From contig NZ_MUXE01000002.1 of assembly GCF_003063245.1 (NCBI RefSeq), positions 62,001 to 126,000 of the forward strand: DNA of 64,000 bases, written 5' to 3'. Source of the DNA: Arcobacter caeni. GTDB taxonomy: Bacteria > Campylobacterota > Campylobacteria > Campylobacterales > Arcobacteraceae. The notes under the pieces are model-generated. The model saw only the letters and a list, made by a program, of their open reading frames with translations. It searched no databases and was not told the origin of the DNA. Both the position numbers and the translations under genes were made by a program. This document shows, piece by piece, positions 1 through 8,181 of this stretch. Within the stretch, counting starts at the first letter, position 1. Each line of letters begins with the position of its first letter.

Positions 1-399
1 CAAAATAATATAATCTTTTGCATTTGTAAGTTTTGCTAAAGTTGCAATCGTATCTTCTAAAGTTGATTTAGAATTTGGTGCGATTGCAAGTGTAAACCAA
101 ATATTATATTTGTGATTTCTTTCATAATTATGTGAAATTCCAGGATGAGAGTTTAGTATTAAAACCGCATCATCAATATCTTCAGGTGCAATCTCAAAAG
201 CAACTAAAGATGAAGTATATCCTAGTTTTTTTGTATCAAATATCGCTGAAGTTTGTCGTATGATTTTGTTTTCTTTTTCTTCTTTTAAGATTCTTAAAAC
301 TTCATCTTCTGTAGTATTTAATTCCTTTGCGATTTCTTCAAAAGGTCGAATAGTAAGTGGAAAGTTTTTTTGTATTCTATATAATATTTGGTCTTTCAT
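1..399 (-). CDS. siroheme decarboxylase subunit, NirD/L/G/H (AhbA/B) family, partial
   Basis: Read on the minus strand from the ATG at 399-397; 133 codons are visible and the C-terminus lies beyond the window edge. The N-terminal ~50 residues are an Lrp/AsnC-like winged helix (FPLTIRPFEEIA), followed by the family's characteristic stretch SHNYERNHKYNIWFT. Proteins of this family decarboxylate siroheme to 12,18-didecarboxysiroheme, the second step of heme d1 synthesis, in the cytoplasm. The nearby nirE, nirF, nirJ, nirC and nirS fit this role. An AGGGG ribosome site precedes the ATG and an FNR-like box lies 57-70 bp upstream (456-469). Which of the D/L/G/H paralogues it is cannot be told from the visible part. 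Confidence 0.85.
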   Translation of the reverse strand, partial: MKDQILYRIQKNFPLTIRPFEEIAKELNTTEDEVLRILKEEKENKIIRQTSAIFDTKKLGYTSSLVAFEIAPEDIDDAVLILNSHPGISHNYERNHKYNIWFTLAIAPNSKSTLEDTIATLAKLTNAKDYIIL

Positions 400-455
400 T
401 TTTTCTGCCCCTAATAAAATTTCAAAAAGTATAACAACAAAAAATTATTTATGCA

Positions 456-469
456 TTGATTTAAAACAA
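456..469. promoter_or_regulatory. FNR/DNR-like box
   Basis: TTGAT-TTAA-AACAA, 9 of 10 match to TTGAT-N4-ATCAA, in the divergent gap between the siroheme decarboxylase gene (ATG at 399, minus) and the 547 gene (plus). Its distance fits activation of the nir gene on the minus strand. Binding by a Crp/Fnr-type regulator is inferred. Confidence 0.5.
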
Positions 470-546
470 CTAAATTACTTGATATGAATTAAGAGTTTTA
501 TTTTTTAATTTAAATATAATAAATCTAGTATTATGAAGGAAGATAA

Positions 547-921
547 ATGAAAAAGAAATTATTATTATTTGCATTTTTTGCAATGTTTATGTTTTTAGGA
601 ATTATGGCTTTAAAAGAAGGAATGCCTAGTCCAAAAAATGAAAGAGTTTATGCAGTTTTACAAAAACATATGCCTTATACTTTAGAAAAAAGAGTAGGTG
701 GATATTCTATTGTAAGTAATGAAACAGGGATAAAAGAAAAGCCACCAGCAAAAGAGTTGTTTTTAAGACTAGAGCAACTTGAAAAATTATGGGGTGAAGA
801 TTTCTTGAAATTAGAAAATAATACTTTGATAATTTTAGATAAAGATAAAAATGAAGTAGAAAGAGTAGAATTAAAAACAAAAGATGAATTAGACTGGGTT
901 AAAAATTATTTTAGTTTTTAA
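547..921 (+). CDS. small membrane-anchored protein of unknown function
   Basis: 124 residues with a good AAGGA site just upstream of the ATG. Residues 3-21 form one hydrophobic helix (signal anchor or uncleaved signal peptide; no lipobox cysteine). The remainder is a charged, probably periplasmic domain of about 100 residues rich in Lys and Glu. No catalytic motif or cysteine is visible and I do not recognise the family. It sits between heme d1 genes and a Crp-type regulator, but on the opposite strand from the nir genes, so a link to nitrite reduction is only positional. Confidence 0.7.
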   Translation: MKKKLLLFAFFAMFMFLGIMALKEGMPSPKNERVYAVLQKHMPYTLEKRVGGYSIVSNETGIKEKPPAKELFLRLEQLEKLWGEDFLKLENNTLIILDKDKNEVERVELKTKDELDWVKNYFSF

Positions 922-939
922 TTGATGAAAATTAGAGTA

Positions 940-980
940 AACAGTAGGTTATAATTATTTATTGATTATAATCTACTGTT
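940..980 (+). promoter_or_regulatory. 16-bp inverted repeat containing an FNR-like box, in front of the Crp-type regulator
   Basis: Arms 940-955 and 965-980 are complementary except for one G-T pair, around a 9-base loop. There is no T-run after it, so it is a poor terminator for the 547 gene. Within it, 962-975 reads TTGAT-TATA-ATCTA, 9 of 10 match to an FNR/DNR box. It ends 17 bases before the regulator's ATG, which suits autoregulation or repression. The function is inferred. Confidence 0.45.
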
Positions 981-997
981 AAAGATTAGGAGTTTAT

Positions 998-1630
998 ATG
1001 AAGAATAAGTTAAAAGAGATATATTTATTTAAAGATTTATGTGATGAAACTTTAGACAGAATAGGTGAATTTACTACTTTTCTAAAATTATCAAAAGATA
1101 ATGTTTTATTTTACGAAGGAGATGATCCAAAATATCTTTTCTTATTGAAAAAAGGTATAGTGAAACTTTATAAAACTTCATCAAATGATAAAGAGATACT
1201 TTTAAAATATTTCCATTCAAATGAATTAATAGCTGAAGTTGCAAATTTTGAACAAATTCCATATCCAGCAACTGCGCAATCTTTTACAGATACAGAAGTC
1301 TTACGAATTGATTTTGTAAGTTTAAAAGACATAATTTATTCAGACCCAAATTTGTCTTTTTTGATTCAAACTTCTTTAATAAAAAAAATAAGAAACCTTG
1401 AAAATATAGTATCTTTACATGTTGTTTTAGATTCAAAAGAAAGAATAGCAAAATACCTATGTGACCACTCAGAAGAGTTTTTTAATACAAAAAATATAAT
1501 AGTTGCAGAAATCCTAAACATCTCACCTGAGACACTTTCAAGAATGTTAAGAGTATTTAAAAATGATGGATTAATTGATAATAAAAAGAAGACAGTAGAT
1601 AAAGAACGATTAAGCGCTTTATTTTTATAA
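998..1630 (+). CDS. Crp/Fnr-family transcription regulator
   Basis: 210 residues. The cyclic-nucleotide-binding-like beta-roll covers about residues 10-120 (VLFYEGDDPKYLFLLKKGIVKLY) and a helix-turn-helix lies near residues 165-195 (EILNISPETLSRMLRVFK). Only two cysteines are present and they are not clustered as in FNR, so an O2-sensing 4Fe-4S cluster is unlikely. DNR/NssR-type NO or nitrite regulators are the nearest functional analogues, and the flanking denitrification genes support that. AGGAG lies ahead of the ATG. The gene is convergent with nirE. The signal it senses is inferred. Confidence 0.85.
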   Translation: MKNKLKEIYLFKDLCDETLDRIGEFTTFLKLSKDNVLFYEGDDPKYLFLLKKGIVKLYKTSSNDKEILLKYFHSNELIAEVANFEQIPYPATAQSFTDTEVLRIDFVSLKDIIYSDPNLSFLIQTSLIKKIRNLENIVSLHVVLDSKERIAKYLCDHSEEFFNTKNIIVAEILNISPETLSRMLRVFKNDGLIDNKKKTVDKERLSALFL

Positions 1631-1649
1631 GATTTTTATAATGCTTTTG

Positions 1650-1676
1650 ATTAAGTGGTTATTTAAACCACTTAAT
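1650..1676 (+). terminator. intrinsic terminator of the Crp-type regulator gene
   Basis: Eleven-base arms 1650-1660 and 1666-1676 flank a 5-base loop and are followed by TTTTA on the plus strand. The left arm overlaps the nirE stop codon. It serves the plus-strand regulator gene and may also act on the convergent nir operon. Confidence 0.6.
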
Positions 1677-2390
1677 TTTATCTCTTAAAGTTACAACTTC
1701 ACCAATAACAATAATAGCAGGTGTTGGCATATCTTTTGAAAGCTCAACTATTGTTTCTAAAGTTCCTACAACAACTTCTTGTTCAGGAGTACTTCCCTTT
1801 GAAATTACAGCACATGGATAATCTTTTCTTTTCCCAAGATTCATAAGTTTTCTAGTGATTAGTTTGATATTATGGAATCCCATTAAAAATACTATTGTTT
1901 CATCATTTAAGAAAGTTTGCCACTCTATTTGTGATATTTTTTTCTTTGGTGTTTCATGTCCCGTTACTACTCTAAAAGAAGTAGTTATTCCTCTATGAGT
2001 TACAGGAATTCCAGCATAGGCTGGAACAGCTACTGATGAGCTAATACCTGGAATTATTTCAAACTTTATATCTCTATCAAAAAGATAAATAGCTTCTTCT
2101 CCACCTCTTCCAAATACAAAAGGATCACCACCTTTTAATCTTACAACATTTTCATATTTTAACGCAGCTTGATAAATGATTTCATTTATTTCATCTTGAG
2201 GAACAGAGTGTTTCCCATCTTGTTTTCCAACATAAATCATTTCGCAACCATCTTTTGCCATTTCAAGAATTCCTGGATTTGCAAGTCTATCATAGATGAT
2301 TATATCAGCTTCTTTTACTACTCTTGCTGCTTTTAGAGTCATTAACTCCATGTCACCAGGACCAGCTCCAGTTAAATATACTTTTGCCAT
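1659..2390 (-). CDS. nirE: uroporphyrinogen-III C-methyltransferase
   Basis: 243 residues, the usual length for a stand-alone SUMT. It methylates uroporphyrinogen III twice with SAM to give precorrin-2, the branch point to siroheme and heme d1. The N-terminal glycine motif VYLTGAGPGD, the GDPFVFGRGGEE signature near residue 85 and the PGISS segment are visible. It is the last gene of a tight operon with nirC, nirJ and nirF (2-4 base gaps), hence nirE rather than cobA or cysG. There is no CysG-type fusion. Confidence 0.93.
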   Translation of the reverse strand: MAKVYLTGAGPGDMELMTLKAARVVKEADIIIYDRLANPGILEMAKDGCEMIYVGKQDGKHSVPQDEINEIIYQAALKYENVVRLKGGDPFVFGRGGEEAIYLFDRDIKFEIIPGISSSVAVPAYAGIPVTHRGITTSFRVVTGHETPKKKISQIEWQTFLNDETIVFLMGFHNIKLITRKLMNLGKRKDYPCAVISKGSTPEQEVVVGTLETIVELSKDMPTPAIIVIGEVVTLRDKIKWFK

Positions 2391-2392
2391 GA

Positions 2393-3487
2393 TTATTTTC
2401 CATCCTCATATATAAATATTCCCGAAGGTTTTTTAACATTAAATATTTCTCTATTTAAAAACCACTCTTTTGTGTGTATAACTGCGATTTTATTAGTATC
2501 ATTTACCGATACATAAAGTTGTGGAGAATTTTCTGACCATCTAACATGTAATACTTTTCCATCAAAATTAAATGTATGAACAATTTCTAAAGTTGTAGTA
2601 TCAATTATTTGAATAGTTGGAAAATCTTTTCCAGAATATGTAACTGCTAAATATTTTTTATCAGGGCTTAAACTTGTAAATACAGGTAATCCTTGAGTTT
2701 GAATATTTTTTACAAATTTAAAATCATTGTCATAAACCATTACTTTATTATCACCAACTGCTGGAACAAATATTTTATCTCCACCAATTGACCAAAATCC
2801 AAAATGAGGAACTTTTAAAACCATTTGTCTATTTTCATCTAAGAAAACATCAATTTTTTTGTATTCCATTTTCTTTAAATCAAGTACACCAAAATGTTTT
2901 GAAGTAAAAAATCCAACTATATATTTTTCATCTTTTATCATAGCATCAAAAGGAAGTTCTCCAACATCTTTAAATTCTTTAAATAATTTAAAATTGGGTT
3001 TGTTTTTACCTTCATTCATATCTTTGTAAACTGAAATTGTGTCATTATCCATTTGTGAGAATATTAGATAATTTTCATATGTTTTAATTCCAACATTTTT
3101 TGAATTTGTTTGAATTTTTTCTAAAGGTTTTAAATCTCTATCTAAAATATCAACACTTTTATCATCATAGTTTGCAACTGCAACATAGTTTGCTCCAATT
3201 ACAAAACCAATTGCTGATTTTGAAGTTTTATATTCTGCTAAGATTTTTTCAGAATCAGGGTCAAATTTTACTACGAAACCATCCCTTGAAATTACATAAC
3301 CATCTTTTCCATCAAATTTTACAACACCATGATTCATGTTATGCATACCTTCAATATTGGTTCTTTTTACACCATTGTAGATTGTTGCTAATGATTCACT
3401 TTCTCTTTCAACTACGAAAAATTTCTCTTTTGCCAAAACCCAGCTACTTGCAATACTTACAATTAGCAATAAATTTAATAATTTCAT
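2393..3487 (-). CDS. nirF: heme d1 biosynthesis protein NirF
   Basis: 364 residues with an N-terminal signal peptide (about 1-19, cut after VLA), so periplasmic. The body is an eight-bladed cytochrome d1-like propeller without a heme c motif. NirF is known as the dihydro-heme d1 dehydrogenase that makes the last acrylate double bond. Seen here: histidines in GMHNMNHGVVKFDGKDG near residue 48 and d1-domain-like blades throughout. NirN is a related alternative, but it would carry a CxxCH domain, which is absent. Two bases separate it from nirE. Confidence 0.88.
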   Translation of the reverse strand: MKLLNLLLIVSIASSWVLAKEKFFVVERESESLATIYNGVKRTNIEGMHNMNHGVVKFDGKDGYVISRDGFVVKFDPDSEKILAEYKTSKSAIGFVIGANYVAVANYDDKSVDILDRDLKPLEKIQTNSKNVGIKTYENYLIFSQMDNDTISVYKDMNEGKNKPNFKLFKEFKDVGELPFDAMIKDEKYIVGFFTSKHFGVLDLKKMEYKKIDVFLDENRQMVLKVPHFGFWSIGGDKIFVPAVGDNKVMVYDNDFKFVKNIQTQGLPVFTSLSPDKKYLAVTYSGKDFPTIQIIDTTTLEIVHTFNFDGKVLHVRWSENSPQLYVSVNDTNKIAVIHTKEWFLNREIFNVKKPSGIFIYEDGK

Positions 3488-3490
3488 TTC

Positions 3491-4612
3491 CTATCTCCTA
3501 GTTTCTTCTAAAGTTAAATAACATGATGGATCTTCTTCCCACAAATCCCCACTAATTGCATATGCACGCGATCTTGAACCTCCGTTACAAATTTCAATAT
3601 ATCTACATTGCGCACATCTTCCTTTTATTTGTCTTGGATGTTCTCGCAGTTTATTTAAGATTTCATTTGATTTAGAAGTCCAAATCTCATCAAAAGGTGT
3701 TTCTAAATAATTTCCAACAACAAAAGGAAAAAATGGATCAGGTTTTACATTTCCAGCCCAGTCCATATTTCCAAGTCTATGACCAGCTGAATTTCCTCCC
3801 CAAGTTTTTAGCTTTTGCTTTAAAGTTTCTACAAAATCTGGATACTCTTTTTTAAATCTATTTAAAAGCATTATTGCATCCATTTCCATATTTCCAGTTA
3901 CTAAATCAATATTATTTCCATTTTTGTAATATTCAAATGCTTTATCAATAATAAATTCAACATATTTTTTTCTTTGTTCTTTTGATATATCTATTTCAAG
4001 ATTATCTTTTCCTCTACCTGAATAAACAAGATGTGAAATATATAGTTTATCAACTTTAAGCTCTTCACATAACTCAAACATTGCATAAAAACTATCCTGT
4101 GTCTCTTTTGTGATTGTAAATCTAATTCCAGCATTTCCACCATGAGCTTGTATTAATTTAATAGCTTCAATAGATTTTTTATATGCACCTTTTTGACCTC
4201 TAAATTGGTCATGAATTTCTTCAATTCCATCTATTGAAATACCAATATAATTAAAAGTTTCTATAATTTGATCTACATTTTTAGGACTTACATAAATTCC
4301 ATTAGTAGACAAATATGTCATTATATTATATTTTTTCATAACTTTAGCAATATCAAAAATATCTTTTCTTAAAAGTGGTTCTCCACCTGAAAAAATAACA
4401 AAATTTACACCACCAGCTTTTAGTTTTGAAATTGTTTGTTCAATCTCTTCAAAAGTCAAAGTATCTTTTTCATTTGCATCAGCTTTGCTATAACAGTGAT
4501 GGCAAAGTAAATTACATCTATTTGTAAAATTCCATATCATAATAGAACCATCTAATGTTCTTGATTTTTGATTTTCGAGAGTTGATTTAATCAAATTTGA
4601 TAATCTAAACAT
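3491..4612 (-). CDS. nirJ: radical SAM heme d1 biosynthesis protein NirJ
   Basis: 373 residues. C33, C37 and C40 (NRCNLLCHHCYS) form the radical SAM CxxxCxxC cluster, with GGEP near residue 77. The C-terminal SPASM-like half has CAQCRYIEICNGG and a final cysteine in DPSCYL for a second cluster. NirJ replaces two propionate side chains by oxo groups during heme d1 synthesis. It sits 4 bases after nirC and 3 bases before nirF. The related AhbD/PqqE families differ in context. Confidence 0.92.
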   Translation of the reverse strand: MFRLSNLIKSTLENQKSRTLDGSIMIWNFTNRCNLLCHHCYSKADANEKDTLTFEEIEQTISKLKAGGVNFVIFSGGEPLLRKDIFDIAKVMKKYNIMTYLSTNGIYVSPKNVDQIIETFNYIGISIDGIEEIHDQFRGQKGAYKKSIEAIKLIQAHGGNAGIRFTITKETQDSFYAMFELCEELKVDKLYISHLVYSGRGKDNLEIDISKEQRKKYVEFIIDKAFEYYKNGNNIDLVTGNMEMDAIMLLNRFKKEYPDFVETLKQKLKTWGGNSAGHRLGNMDWAGNVKPDPFFPFVVGNYLETPFDEIWTSKSNEILNKLREHPRQIKGRCAQCRYIEICNGGSRSRAYAISGDLWEEDPSCYLTLEETRR

Positions 4613-4616
4613 TTTC

Positions 4617-4943
4617 CTAATCCTTTTTTGATTTGTATGATAGTATAAAATCGGTAATAGCGTCTAGTTGCTCTTGAGATAATTCATCTTTAAAGCTAGG
4701 CATTACTGATCTTTTATAACCTAATTGTTTATACATTGATTTAGGAGCTATTATTTGCCCTTGAATCTCTCCTACAGTTCTTTTGTCTGCTATTTGTTCA
4801 AATGATGGACCAAAAGCAACTGAAGTTTCGTGATGACAGCCCCAACAATATTGTTTAAATACTTTCTCTCCATCTAATGCTGAAGCATTTAAAAGATTAA
4901 AAGAAAATATTAGTACAAGAGGTATTTTATACTTAATACTCAT
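4617..4943 (-). CDS. nirC: periplasmic cytochrome c-55X
   Basis: 108 residues: signal peptide about 1-20, single heme c site C33-x-x-C36-H37 (YCWGCHH) and a likely methionine ligand in SVMPSF near residue 83. NirC is a small electron carrier or heme d1 helper for cytochrome cd1. It is the first gene of the nirCJFE operon and is preceded by a perfect FNR-type box (5000-5013). Confidence 0.9.
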   Translation of the reverse strand: MSIKYKIPLVLIFSFNLLNASALDGEKVFKQYCWGCHHETSVAFGPSFEQIADKRTVGEIQGQIIAPKSMYKQLGYKRSVMPSFKDELSQEQLDAITDFILSYKSKKD

Positions 4944-4999
4944 GTTGTACTCCTTTTTTTGATATAGATAAATCTTAACATAAAGAAAAATCTAAAGGA

Positions 5000-5013
5000 T
5001 TGATTGGTGTCAA
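5000..5013. promoter_or_regulatory. perfect FNR/DNR box upstream of nirC
   Basis: TTGAT-TGGT-GTCAA matches TTGAY-N4-RTCAA at all ten positions. Its centre is about 63 bases from the nirC ATG. A minus-strand -10-like TAAGAT (4972-4977) lies where a class II activated promoter would have it. It could also affect the divergent Sel1 gene. Confidence 0.7.
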
Positions 5014-5065
5014 TAAATAATTAATAAAAATGGGTAGAATAAGATATATATTTATTAAGGAAAAG

Positions 5066-5689
5066 ATGATGAAGAAATTCTTATTTTCAATGGCTTGTGT
5101 AAGTTTCTTATTTGGAAATGACTATGATGTAGGACTTGATTTTTACAAAAATAAACAGTATCAAAATGCCTATGAATATTTTTTAAAGAGTGCTAATACT
5201 GGTAATTCTCAAGCAGCACATAATTTAGCAATTATGTATCACAATGGTGATGGTGTTAAAAAAGATACAACAGAATCAATAAAATGGTTACAAATTGCAA
5301 GTGATGCAAAAAATCCTTATGCAATGACACAACTTGGAAATAATTACATGAATGGTTTAGGTGTTCCAAAAGATTATAAAAAAGCAATAGCACTTTTTAC
5401 AGAAGCTGCACTTTTGGATAATCCACAAGCTGCTTATAATTTAGGATATATGTATACAATTGGAATTGGAGTTCCTATAAATAATGAAACAGGAGCTTCT
5501 TGGTATGAAAAAGCTGCATTATTAGGTGATGAAAATGCTCAAATAAATTTAGGTTTTATGTATATGTCAGGACAAGGTATTCCAAAAGATATGAAAAAAG
5601 CTGCAATGTATATTAAAAAAGCAAAAGATAATGGAAATGAAAAAGCTGCTTCTTTATGGGAACAATTTGAGTTAGAAAAAGAGTTATAG
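5066..5689 (+). CDS. secreted Sel1-repeat protein
   Basis: 207 residues from the ATG at 5066 (the AAGG site at 5057-5060 favours this or the ATG at 5069 over upstream starts). A signal peptide covers about the first 18 residues. The rest is four to five Sel1/TPR-like repeats of about 36 residues, visible as AAHNLAIMYHNGDGVKKD, then AMTQLGNNYMNGLGVPKD and AQINLGFMYMSGQGIPKD. Such alpha-solenoids bind other proteins; Helicobacter Hcp proteins are relatives. Its specific partner is unknown. Confidence 0.85.
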   Translation: MMKKFLFSMACVSFLFGNDYDVGLDFYKNKQYQNAYEYFLKSANTGNSQAAHNLAIMYHNGDGVKKDTTESIKWLQIASDAKNPYAMTQLGNNYMNGLGVPKDYKKAIALFTEAALLDNPQAAYNLGYMYTIGIGVPINNETGASWYEKAALLGDENAQINLGFMYMSGQGIPKDMKKAAMYIKKAKDNGNEKAASLWEQFELEKEL

Positions 5690-5697
5690 GATTTAAA

Positions 5698-5883
5698 ATG
5701 CATATTATAATGACTTTGGCGTTTACTAGTGTTCTTTTAGTATTTATGATTTATCCTGCTATTAAAATAGTTGGTTTTTTAGAGACTAAGATGGAAATTA
5801 GTGACAGAATGTATAGTATTTTAACAGTATCAATAACAATAGTTTTAGCTTTGATTGTTGGTGCTGGATTATATTTTATTTAG
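5698..5883 (+). CDS. small two-helix membrane protein of unknown function
   Basis: 61 residues, 8 bases after the Sel1 gene and so probably co-transcribed. Two hydrophobic helices (about 3-27 and 39-60) flank a short charged loop (ETKMEISDR). No family recognised. It overlaps the end of the convergent thioredoxin-like gene by 8 bases. Confidence 0.6.
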   Translation: MHIIMTLAFTSVLLVFMIYPAIKIVGFLETKMEISDRMYSILTVSITIVLALIVGAGLYFI

Positions 5884-6295
5884 TTTTTAAATCTATTGAA
5901 TATAAAATATTTAGAAACTCTTCTTTTGAATTAAACTTATAAATAGGGTGAGTTAAATATGACTCATCCTCATACGATACAAAAAATATACTCGGAAAAC
6001 TTGTTGTATAAAATAGCTCTATTGGATATGAAGTTTTGTGTTCAATTGTTATTAAAACGCTTATAAATTTTTTATTTATATACTCTATGTAATCTTGATT
6101 TATAAAATACTGCTTTAAAATCTCATTTGAATTATTGTTTTTACTTGATGCTATAAAAAGCATTAGATTCTTTTTCTCTTTTTGCGCTGTTATTAAAGCT
6201 TTATCATAAGAATGATACCAAGAAATATTGTTTGGAATATTATTTGAAAATAGATTTGAAAGAAGTAAGATTAGAATTAAAAGTATTTTATACAT
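5876..6295 (-). CDS. secreted thioredoxin-fold protein lacking the CxxC
   Basis: 139 residues with an N-terminal hydrophobic signal (about 1-17). The pattern WYHSYDKALITAQKEKKNLML, then INKKFISVLI, then a cis-proline-type SFPSIFF follows the Thioredoxin_7/DUF255-like fold. At the expected redox site it reads SSKNNNSN, so both cysteines are missing. It is therefore unlikely to be a redox enzyme; a binding or chaperone role near nirS is possible. It lies just downstream of the nirS terminator on the same strand. Confidence 0.6.
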   Translation of the reverse strand: MYKILLILILLLSNLFSNNIPNNISWYHSYDKALITAQKEKKNLMLFIASSKNNNSNEILKQYFINQDYIEYINKKFISVLITIEHKTSYPIELFYTTSFPSIFFVSYEDESYLTHPIYKFNSKEEFLNILYSIDLKTK

Positions 6296-6303
6296 AATAT
6301 AAA

Positions 6304-6329
6304 AATACCCATCTTAAAAGATGGGTATT
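6304..6329. terminator. bidirectional terminator downstream of nirS
   Basis: Near-perfect stem 6304-6314 / 6319-6329 (TACCCATC paired with GATGGGTA) with T-runs in both directions (TTTTT on the minus strand from 6305-6301, ATTTTT on the plus strand). It lies between the nirS stop and the next gene. Confidence 0.8.
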
Positions 6330-6341
6330 AATTTTTCCTAA

Positions 6342-8060
6342 TTAAGCACCAGGAATAGTTTGTCTGTGTTCAACAGAATAAGTAAATGTAGGAGTAGTTA
6401 AGTTGTTAATATATTTAACAAATTTACCACTATCTGATTCATAAATACCAATTCTTCCAGTCGTCCACTCAGAAATCATAGTCCATTTACCATGATTTGC
6501 AGGTTCAGCGTGTAATAATCTTGGTTGAACAGGATTTTTAACTTTTTCACCTAATTTATCTGTATATTTGATAATTTTATCTTTTCCAATTTGTGGATCA
6601 GATTCAGGGAAAGTAATCGTTTCATATTGTGTTGCATCCCAAGTTTGTAAAACTTTTTTAGTTTTAGCATCAATTAATTGACCTTCAGTTTTTCCAACTT
6701 TTACAATTTTATCTGCTTCTAAAGTTTCTTTATTGATTAAGTAAACTTCATTATAAGTTTCAGGACTTCCAATTACAGTATCTGCCCAGATATAAGGAGT
6801 TTCATGAGCAGTTCCTACGAATAATCCACCACCAGAAGTTGGAACTTTTTTAACAATTTCCCAGTTTGAATCCCAAATTACAACAGAACCAATGTTCATA
6901 GAAACAGTTGCGTGTAATTGTTTTCCCATTGTTTTATTAAACCAAGAAGATCCTTGACCTGGATGTGGTTTAGATTTTTCACCGGTGTAAACTTTTGCAG
7001 CTAAATTTTTCTCTTTAAAGTCTACGATACCCATAACATCACTTCCTTGAGAAGCAATCATATAGTATCTACCGAAATCTTTACCTTCATCTTCATTTAA
7101 GAATGCATCATGTAAAATTTTTCCAATGTTAGCAACATCTCCAACGATTGGGAATCCAGGTTTAGAATAATCAATTAAATATACTCTTCCTGCATCTTTT
7201 AATGCCATTGCAAAATAAGGTCCATAAGGAGTATCAGCTAATGATGCAACCCTAGAAGCTTCAATTTGTCCATCCATATTGATAACAGCAGATGTATCAT
7301 AAGCTTTTAACGGCTCAAGAGTCATAGCATCACATAAAACTGCTCCACCTGGAGTGTAGTTTCCTGCAATTACATATTTTCCATCTGGAGAAACTGCAAG
7401 TCCTCTTGATTCAAATCCAACTTGTACTGAAGCAATTGCTGGTTGACCAGGTGCTGCAATATCAAACATTGTTAATCTTCCAGATCTAGAAATTGAGTAT
7501 GCATATCTTGGATTTTTCTTATTTGTAACAGTAACATGTACAGCAAATCCAGCTTTATGTCTAGATAAAACTTTTCCAGTTGTACTATCAATAAAGTCAA
7601 CTAAAGAAGCATCTCTTTCTGTTGCAAATGTAACATCAAGAACTGATTTAGTATCAACTGCATTTGGATATTTTTTAGCTAATTCTTCTCTATCAGCTAG
7701 TTTTGTCCAAGTACCTTTGATTTCTTCTAAATTTAATTTAAAGTTAGTATTGTCTTTCCAGTTCATTAACCAGTCAACCATTCCATCTGCATCATCTTTA
7801 CTAAATGAATGTTGCCATTGAGGCATTGCAGTATTAGGAATACCATTTAAGATATCATCTCTTAATACATGTCTTTCTTTTTTCTTTAAAGCATCTGGTC
7901 TTAAATCAGAACCAACTCCACCTTGGTGAATTGGACCATGACATCCTTGACACTCTTTTTCATATACATTTGCGAAATTCATAGTTGAACTTCCTGCAAA
8001 TAAAGAACTTGCTGCTATTACTGAACACGCCGTTAAACTTAAAATTTTTCCAATTTTCAT
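6342..8060 (-). CDS. nirS: cytochrome cd1 nitrite reductase (NO-forming)
   Basis: 572 residues from the ATG at 8060, chosen because AAGGAAAA lies just upstream and a clean signal peptide (1-22) follows; an open frame reaches 8108 but has no signal sequence at its start. The cytochrome c domain has C37-x-x-C40-H41. The eight-bladed heme d1 propeller follows, with the two active-site histidine contexts KPHPGQGS and LHATVSMN. It reduces nitrite to NO in the periplasm with electrons from cytochromes such as NirC. Full length and intact. No perfect FNR box is seen upstream. Confidence 0.96.
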   Translation of the reverse strand: MKIGKILSLTACSVIAASSLFAGSSTMNFANVYEKECQGCHGPIHQGGVGSDLRPDALKKKERHVLRDDILNGIPNTAMPQWQHSFSKDDADGMVDWLMNWKDNTNFKLNLEEIKGTWTKLADREELAKKYPNAVDTKSVLDVTFATERDASLVDFIDSTTGKVLSRHKAGFAVHVTVTNKKNPRYAYSISRSGRLTMFDIAAPGQPAIASVQVGFESRGLAVSPDGKYVIAGNYTPGGAVLCDAMTLEPLKAYDTSAVINMDGQIEASRVASLADTPYGPYFAMALKDAGRVYLIDYSKPGFPIVGDVANIGKILHDAFLNEDEGKDFGRYYMIASQGSDVMGIVDFKEKNLAAKVYTGEKSKPHPGQGSSWFNKTMGKQLHATVSMNIGSVVIWDSNWEIVKKVPTSGGGLFVGTAHETPYIWADTVIGSPETYNEVYLINKETLEADKIVKVGKTEGQLIDAKTKKVLQTWDATQYETITFPESDPQIGKDKIIKYTDKLGEKVKNPVQPRLLHAEPANHGKWTMISEWTTGRIGIYESDSGKFVKYINNLTTPTFTYSVEHRQTIPGA

Positions 8061-8120
8061 AATGTTTTCCTTACCTTTTTTTAATGTAATTTCATACCTT
8101 ACTACCAATAAATAGTCTCT

Positions 8121-8135
8121 TAGAACGCAGTTCTA
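8121..8135. promoter_or_regulatory. palindrome TAGAAC-GCA-GTTCTA upstream of nirS
   Basis: A perfect 6-base inverted repeat around GCA, about 60 bases before the nirS ATG, with a third GTTCTA copy at 8150-8155. It may be the operator of nirS, which has only a weak (7 of 10) FNR-like match nearby. Which regulator binds is unknown. Confidence 0.35.
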
Positions 8136-8154
8136 CTATTTATACAATTGTTCT

Positions 8155-8180
8155 AATCAAGAGAAAAACTTCTCTTGATT
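8155..8180. terminator. stem-loop at the end of the norCB operon
   Basis: Perfect 10-base arms 8155-8164 and 8171-8180 with a 6-base loop, starting 1 base after the stop of the 51-residue gene on the minus strand. In that direction no T-run follows, so it is a weak terminator or a 3'-end stabiliser. The T-run is on the plus-strand side, where no gene needs it. Confidence 0.4.
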
Positions 8181-8181
8181 T

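Noticed and set aside
260-487. Plus-strand frame of 75 codons at the left edge
   Set aside because: It is antisense to the siroheme decarboxylase gene, whose family motifs are unmistakable on the minus strand.
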